A DNA stretch of 10,650 nt from Limnohabitans sp. (GTDB lineage: Bacteria > Pseudomonadota > Gammaproteobacteria > Burkholderiales > Burkholderiaceae_C). Position 1 is the stretch's first letter. Each line of letters opens with the position of its first letter. The notes under the pieces are model-generated. The model made no database searches, had not been told where the DNA came from, and saw only the letters and a list, made by a program, of their open reading frames with translations. The DNA is taken from NCBI GenBank assembly GCA_018883305.1, contig VEQI01000083.1, positions 1 through 10,650 on the forward strand, in the 5' to 3' direction. Both the position numbers and the translations under genes were made by a program. Shown piece after piece: positions 6,383 to 10,650 of this stretch.

Positions 6383-9300
6383 GCGTCGTCCTCCGGCTCC
6401 GGCTGGTTGGGACTGCTGGGCGCGGCCGCATTGCTGGCGGGTGCTGCTGGCGGATCAAAGGGAAGCGCCGAATCCACCACGTCCCCCACACCAGTCCCGC
6501 CCCCGACGGGATTGGTAGCCACCCTCACGGGCGTCCTGATGGCCGGCCCCATGATCAAGCCCTTGCTGGTGAGCGCCTTCGATGCCAAGGGCAAGCTGTT
6601 GGACGCCAAATTCACCGACAGCACCGGACGCTATACCCTGTCCATCGACAAGACCGTCCAATTCCAGGGTGGGGTAGTGCTGTTACAGGTCACCGACCCC
6701 GACACCTCCACCAAAAAAGATTACATCGACGAGGCTACCGGCCAGTATGTTGACGTGACGGATTTGCGCGCATTGACCTATGTCGACCCCGCTCAGACCG
6801 ACGTCACGTTGACAGCGCAGATCACCACACTCACCACCTTGGCCGCAGAAAGGCTGGCGCCTTTGTCCAGCCAACCCAAAACCCCTTGGACACTGCCGGC
6901 CAGTGTGTCGGCCGCAGATGTGGCCCTGGTTAACAAGCAGGTGGCCGCATTGTTTGGGTTGGCCAGTGGTGCGGATGTCACTCTGCTGGAACCCAAGTCT
7001 GTCATTCTCTCCAACGGCTTGACCAACACGGACAGTAACGCCTACGGCAAGGCGCTGGCAGTGCTCTCTTACGCGCAATCAGCCAACCCTCAACTCAACG
7101 CCCGTGCACTTGCGCAAGCCCTGCAGCAAGGGACGTCCAGTGGCGCATCGCTCACTCCGCTGAACTTCAACACCACGGTGGCCGATGCCTTGCGCGTGGC
7201 CAGCTTGCAAGCCGTGCAATCCACCGGTCATTACCTCAATTTGCAGGATGCCTACGCCATCCAGCAATCCACGGCAGGTTCTCCCACCCGGGCCGTGGAC
7301 TTTCGTTTTCTGTCAACGGAGGTCGATCTGGGCACCCAGGACCCATCGGCGGCGCTGGGGCAGCCGGTGTATCGGGTGACGCCGCTCACCAACTCGGGTG
7401 CAAGCAGTGTCGTGGGTGGGTTGGTCCAAGTGAACACCGGCGCGGTTCGTTTCGCGCTGACAGGACGTGATGCATCGGCCTTCATCTTGGATGCGACCAC
7501 CGGCGCCTTGATGCTGCGCGCCACCGAAACCGCTGCCCAGGCCAAGGGCGGCAAAGGCTACGAGATCACGCTCAATGCGTTGGCGGATGTGTTTGGCACA
7601 CCCGACAATCCCGCTGATGATGTCGCCACCAGCCAGACGATTCGTCTGCAGGTGGTTGACACCACCGCACCTGCGGCGCCAGCCACGCCGGTGATCACCT
7701 TGCGCCGTGCGCTGGTCGGCCGACCAGACGCCACCAGCGCTGCAGGCCTGCTGGATGTGTGGGATGACCTCTCCAAGCTGGAACCTGGCGTGAGGCATGA
7801 CGTGGTGTTGACACTCACCAACGCCACCGACAGTGCTGGCCGAACCACTGTCACCCGCAACTGGACGGCTAGCCCAGACAAGCAACGCATCTCGCTCACC
7901 TCGGATGAATTGACACGTCTGGGCGATGGCAAGATTTTGGTCCGTGTGCAAGTCAAAGCGGTGGATGCGGCAGACAACTCACCCACCCCTGTGGTGCAGA
8001 CCACAGAATTTCAACTCGACACCACGGTGACCACGCCCCGCGCTGCGATGCTCACCAACGTGGCGCCCCTGGGTTCTGCACTGCCGGTATCAGGTGATGG
8101 CAAGGTCCGAATCTACGACATCGAGCCCAATGCCCAGTGGGTATACGCCATCGATGGTGGTGCGGAAGTGTCGGGCACCAACACCACGCTGGACCTGGCC
8201 TATCTGGGCAGCGGCCCTCATGAAATTGCGGTTAGGCAAACGGATGTACTGGGCAATGTCAGTGCCACGGCTCGGGTGGCTTTTCAACTGGAATTGGCCT
8301 CACCAACCGGCATCGACGCGCAAATCTCCCAATTCAACTTCTACTCCGCCGATGATTTGCAGATGCTGGTGGGCACAGACACACGCCTGTTTCATCTGCT
8401 GGGCATTGACCAACCCTTCAAGGTGTCTGGCATGGTGCGTGGTTCGCTGGGAACCAACAAGTTGCAAGTGGGTGTGAACGGTGCCAACTGGCAAACCATT
8501 CAACTCGATGGAGACCTGGCATCCACCGGATGGGCCACGTGGAGCTATCAACCCTTGTTGGCCAATGGCGCGGGCACCCTGAGTCTGCGCCTGCTGGATG
8601 TGTATCAACACAGCACCGTGCTGACCAGTCGCAGCTACATCTACCAGGACGACACAGTGTTGCCACCCCCCACGCCGGTCTGGCGAGGGGTGGTCACCAT
8701 CGATGCGCAGTCGGGCTTGATCACCTCGCTTGTGCGCGCTTCTGTCAATGATTTGCGTGCCCATGCCGTCGCCCAATACCAGCTGGCCTCGCAGCCCAAT
8801 ACGCCCTTGCTGGAGTCCGATTGGCGCAACGACATTCCACGCCCGCTGAGCGATGGCATCTATTACCTCTTTGTTCGGCAACTGGATCTGCTCACTGGCA
8901 AAGCCAGTGGTGTGGCCGATCCGCTGGTCATCAACCTGGACACCCAGGCACCGCCGGCTATCGCCTCCACGCGTGAGGGTTTGTACTTCTATCCCGTGGA
9001 TGACCCGGACGGCAAAGGTCTGCTCGATACCCAGGCGCTGACTGACATCACCCTCATTGAAAACACCTCGTTCTCCCGTGCGCGCACGGTGGTGGTGCGA
9101 CAAGCCTGGACGGATTTGGATATTGGCGCCACCTTGACCCTGCGCTGGGGCCATGTTTTGACAACTTACCGCCTCACCGCAGAAGACGTTGCCATGGGTA
9201 CCGCCTACGTGCAGTGGAGCCAGGCAGACATTCAGAATCAGCCCGGTTGGGTGACCTTGCAAGCCTGGATGACGGACCTGGCCGGCAATACCAGTGCAGT

Positions 9301-10650
9301 GGCGTCTCGACAGTGGCAGGTCAAGCTTGATCCAGTGGATGCGCCACGCGTGCTGGGCTGGTACACCCGCACCAATGGGTCTGACACCGCCGCCCTGGAC
9401 ACGGACAACACCTTGAACCAGGCGGAGGTATCGCAAGGCGTGGTGTTACAGATCCAACTGCCTCTGCGCCAAAGTGATGGTTCTGCGCTGAGTTGGAGCA
9501 ATAACAGTCAGGGCTTTGCGTTCAAGCTGAGCCTGTTGCTCAAATCACCCAGTCAGGCCTGGCGTGCAGATGCACAGACTGTCACCACCCGTTCGTTCAA
9601 ATTGAGCGACATGGATGCCCAAGGGGTGGTGCAATGGACCTTGCCGACATCTTTGTGGAGTGGACTGGAAGGCGTTCAGCAACTCAAGGTGCTGGTGCAG
9701 AACAACGCATACGCCAGCACCTCCGCATTGCGGCTGTCTGAGACCACGCTGACAGAACTGGTGGTCGACACCTCGGCACCCAGCGCCATTTCGCTGTCCG
9801 TGACCCCTGACGGACAGCGTAGCGTTGCATTGGGTGTGGCCCAACCCGAATTGCCCGTGACCGTGAGTTACAGCGGCATGGCGGCAGGGGATGTCCTGGT
9901 TTTTCAATCGCAGTTGCCTTCTGGTGTTGGCATGGAAGCTATGCGCTATGTCCTGCAAGCGCGTGACATCACAACAGCCCAGGACGTGGGCACCACCACG
10001 ATTCAAATCCCGCGGCAAGCCATCACACAGGGCCGGGGCGATGGTGTCTATGAGCTGAGCGTGGCAGTCAGTGATTTGGCGGGTAACCGTGCGGCTGGTT
10101 CTGGCGCCAGCAAAGCCAGTGTGATGGTCGATACGGTTGCGCCTGCTGCGCCTACCTTGAGCATTGTGAGTGGACAAGACATGTTCCTCAACGCGATGGA
10201 AGACGCCATCGACATCACTGTGACCTGGCCGGGTGGCGTTCGCTCCGCCACGGATCGGGTGCAGTGGGTCCTGGGGGGCAAGGACCTGACATCAGCCACG
10301 TTGCAATCAGCCACTGTCAGCTCGGCCACCTACCGCATCATGAAGGCTGACCTGGGTGCCGAAGGTCTGAAAGACTTGCGCGCACAACTGGTGGACGCAA
10401 GCGGCAATTCCGGTGCGTTCTCGGCCGCATTGACGGTTCAGCTGGACAGCCAGCCACACGATCCGCCTGTATTAGGACTCAACCCCGCTGATGGTAACCA
10501 GCGATTCCTCAAGGCCGGGGCCATCATGCTGCTGGATATTCGCAGCCCCCAGATGGTGGCGGGAGACATCCTTCAACTGCAGTTGGTCAATGCCAGCGCA
10601 GACCCAGCCACGCCACGCGTCCCATGGGGCGCGCCCATGGTGGTGACGCA
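5858..10650 (+). CDS. Giant multidomain type I-secreted adhesin with Ig-like repeats (3' end off window)
   Basis: The frame from ATG 5858 has no stop to the window end: 1597 codons, still open. The predicted product is a huge surface or extracellular adhesin exported by the three genes before it. Visible order: polar Ser/Pro/Asp-rich region (1-175); hydrophobic Ala/Gly linker GWLGLLGAAALLAGAAGG (182-199) and Pro/Thr hinge; carboxypeptidase-regulatory-like beta module plus helical tail (219-474); cadherin-like domain (475-600); about eight divergent Ig-like units (601 onwards). There is no Sec signal peptide and I read no cysteine codon, both usual in T1SS substrates, whose secretion signal is C-terminal and not visible here. 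The start overlaps the HlyD stop (TGATG) with no strong Shine-Dalgarno, so translation probably depends on coupling; ATG 5867 is an alternative. Related in layout to BapA/SiiE/LapA-type adhesins; the ligand is unknown. A role in biofilm or attachment is inferred. Confidence 0.88.
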   Translation, partial: MPTMQDPDSKDIVSPAREAMTDAPGQPWAPATADMNRGARQSKLPTQERLSLVERSLPKRSWDQFINVDLPRQTSDSQDDVLSRNDPEPPDSWVAPVATEIDLVELSRPPADEPLRAQAAVQDNLNMRPSQLLLGQAPVTGTEEYLLVSATSSQADTSSFPSSIETSSTLPESTPASSSGSGWLGLLGAAALLAGAAGGSKGSAESTTSPTPVPPPTGLVATLTGVLMAGPMIKPLLVSAFDAKGKLLDAKFTDSTGRYTLSIDKTVQFQGGVVLLQVTDPDTSTKKDYIDEATGQYVDVTDLRALTYVDPAQTDVTLTAQITTLTTLAAERLAPLSSQPKTPWTLPASVSAADVALVNKQVAALFGLASGADVTLLEPKSVILSNGLTNTDSNAYGKALAVLSYAQSANPQLNARALAQALQQGTSSGASLTPLNFNTTVADALRVASLQAVQSTGHYLNLQDAYAIQQSTAGSPTRAVDFRFLSTEVDLGTQDPSAALGQPVYRVTPLTNSGASSVVGGLVQVNTGAVRFALTGRDASAFILDATTGALMLRATETAAQAKGGKGYEITLNALADVFGTPDNPADDVATSQTIRLQVVDTTAPAAPATPVITLRRALVGRPDATSAAGLLDVWDDLSKLEPGVRHDVVLTLTNATDSAGRTTVTRNWTASPDKQRISLTSDELTRLGDGKILVRVQVKAVDAADNSPTPVVQTTEFQLDTTVTTPRAAMLTNVAPLGSALPVSGDGKVRIYDIEPNAQWVYAIDGGAEVSGTNTTLDLAYLGSGPHEIAVRQTDVLGNVSATARVAFQLELASPTGIDAQISQFNFYSADDLQMLVGTDTRLFHLLGIDQPFKVSGMVRGSLGTNKLQVGVNGANWQTIQLDGDLASTGWATWSYQPLLANGAGTLSLRLLDVYQHSTVLTSRSYIYQDDTVLPPPTPVWRGVVTIDAQSGLITSLVRASVNDLRAHAVAQYQLASQPNTPLLESDWRNDIPRPLSDGIYYLFVRQLDLLTGKASGVADPLVINLDTQAPPAIASTREGLYFYPVDDPDGKGLLDTQALTDITLIENTSFSRARTVVVRQAWTDLDIGATLTLRWGHVLTTYRLTAEDVAMGTAYVQWSQADIQNQPGWVTLQAWMTDLAGNTSAVASRQWQVKLDPVDAPRVLGWYTRTNGSDTAALDTDNTLNQAEVSQGVVLQIQLPLRQSDGSALSWSNNSQGFAFKLSLLLKSPSQAWRADAQTVTTRSFKLSDMDAQGVVQWTLPTSLWSGLEGVQQLKVLVQNNAYASTSALRLSETTLTELVVDTSAPSAISLSVTPDGQRSVALGVAQPELPVTVSYSGMAAGDVLVFQSQLPSGVGMEAMRYVLQARDITTAQDVGTTTIQIPRQAITQGRGDGVYELSVAVSDLAGNRAAGSGASKASVMVDTVAPAAPTLSIVSGQDMFLNAMEDAIDITVTWPGGVRSATDRVQWVLGGKDLTSATLQSATVSSATYRIMKADLGAEGLKDLRAQLVDASGNSGAFSAALTVQLDSQPHDPPVLGLNPADGNQRFLKAGAIMLLDIRSPQMVAGDILQLQLVNASADPATPRVPWGAPMVVT
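6383..6508 (+). other. Adhesin linker: Ser-rich, Ala/Gly hydrophobic core, Pro/Thr hinge
   Basis: Residues 176-217: ASSSGSG, then the hydrophobic core GWLGLLGAAALLAGAAGG, then a Ser/Lys/Thr stretch and TPVPPPT. Similar Ala/Gly segments followed by Pro/Thr hinges occur between the N-terminal prefix and first Ig-like domain of many proteobacterial giant adhesins. The core is long enough to dip into a membrane but too small-residue rich to be a convincing transmembrane helix. It includes GAAG at residues 195-198. Confidence 0.7.
6512..7279 (+). other. Adhesin carboxypeptidase-regulatory-like module with helical tail (residues 219-474)
   Basis: The first part is a small beta sandwich: LVATLTGVLMAGPMIKPLLV, then SAFDAKGKLLDAKFTDSTGRYTLSI and VVLLQVTDPDTSTKKDYIDEATG. 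This follows the 'variable side chain then T-D-x-x-G-x-Y/F' pattern of carboxypeptidase-regulatory-like and SpaA-like folds. The second part is helical, with ITTLTTLAAERL (about 322-333), VALFGL-like AALFGL (to 368) and YGKALAVLSYAQ (396-407). This beta-plus-helix combination recurs near the N-terminus of betaproteobacterial giant adhesins. No catalytic role is expected; it is probably a stalk-base or folding module. Confidence 0.6.
7280..7657 (+). other. Adhesin cadherin-like domain (residues 475-600)
   Basis: VRFALTGRDASAFILDATTGALMLRA (about 530-555) matches the cadherin-type core F-x-L-x-G-x-D-x-x-x-F-x-I-(D)-x-x-T-G-x-L, followed by KGGKGYEITLNALAD where cadherins have Y-x-(L/V)-x-V-x-A-x-D. 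It ends in the strand QTIRLQVVDT that leads into the first Ig-like hinge. Cadherin-like domains in bacterial adhesins usually bind calcium and stiffen the stalk; the calcium role here is inferred. Confidence 0.65.
7658..10650 (+). repeat. Array of divergent bacterial Ig-like units in the adhesin
   Basis: Starting at residue 601 the protein is built of beta-rich units separated by hinge motifs: DTTAPAAP (601), DTTVTTPRA (721), LASPTG (near 810), DDTVLPPPTP (932), DTQAPPA (1028), DPVDAPR (1158), DTSAPSA (1304), DTVAPAAP (1425), DSQPHDPP (1530). Several units end in the Ig-like closing motif D-x-x-G-N: DVLGNVSA, TDLAGNTSA, SDLAGNRAA, DASGNSGA. Some open with a DNTLNQAEV or DMFLNAMED strand. Unit length is about 88-146 residues and the units are strongly diverged, with no visible long DNA identity. 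The pattern fits the Big/Ig-like repeats of T1SS adhesins; the array continues past the window end. Confidence 0.8.

Noticed and set aside
7313..7951. Minus-strand open frame of 212 codons opposite the cadherin-like domain
   Set aside because: Shadow of the adhesin; no motif, no ribosome binding site context, low-complexity translation.
8300..9436. Minus-strand open frame of 378 codons inside the adhesin region
   Set aside because: Antisense to the continuous Ig-like reading frame; composition is His/Gln/Gly-rich shadow sequence with no recognisable motif.

Overview
The window reads like a chromosomal segment of a betaproteobacterium, most likely Burkholderiales and possibly Comamonadaceae. 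That placement is inferred from the GroES and GroEL sequence style, the moderately high GC coding bias and the CIRCE-controlled groESL arrangement; no 16S or other direct marker is present. It holds two divergent transcription units that meet in a 368-base intergenic region (774-1141).

Left, minus strand: the chaperonin operon. groES (483-773) is complete and is followed by the first 142 codons of groEL (428 down to 1, cut by the window edge). Upstream are a sigma70-like promoter with a heat-shock-like overlap (889-916), a perfect CIRCE operator for HrcA (863-889), and a leader hairpin (812-831) that looks somewhat like a terminator.

Right, plus strand: a complete type I secretion system and its apparent cargo. 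A TolC-family outer-membrane channel (1142-2449), a LapB-like T1SS ABC transporter (2449-4635) and an HlyD-family periplasmic adaptor (4632-5858) are joined by stop/start overlaps (TGATG, ATGA). The last one also overlaps (TGATG) the start of a giant reading frame that stays open from 5858 to the window end: at least 1597 codons with no stop. The four genes should be transcribed together from one promoter (1056-1084) and translated in a coupled way.

The giant protein has the layout of a T1SS-secreted repeat adhesin (BapA/SiiE/LapA-like in the broad sense). It has no Sec signal and, on my codon reading, no cysteine in the visible part. A polar N-terminal region of about 175 residues is followed by an Ala/Gly hydrophobic linker and a Pro/Ser/Thr hinge. 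Next come a carboxypeptidase-regulatory-like module with a helical tail, a cadherin-like domain, and then about eight divergent Ig-like units separated by D-T-x-A-P type hinges. Its C-terminus, where a T1SS secretion signal and possible RTX repeats should lie, is outside the window. The expected working model is that ABC transporter and adaptor in the inner membrane, with the TolC-like channel, move the adhesin in one step to the cell surface.

The points most worth checking are the identity and length of this adhesin, its N-terminal region (no recognisable LapA-type retention module, but a GAAG tetrapeptide in the linker), the dyad buried in the secretion-operon promoter, and the terminator-like hairpin in the groES leader.
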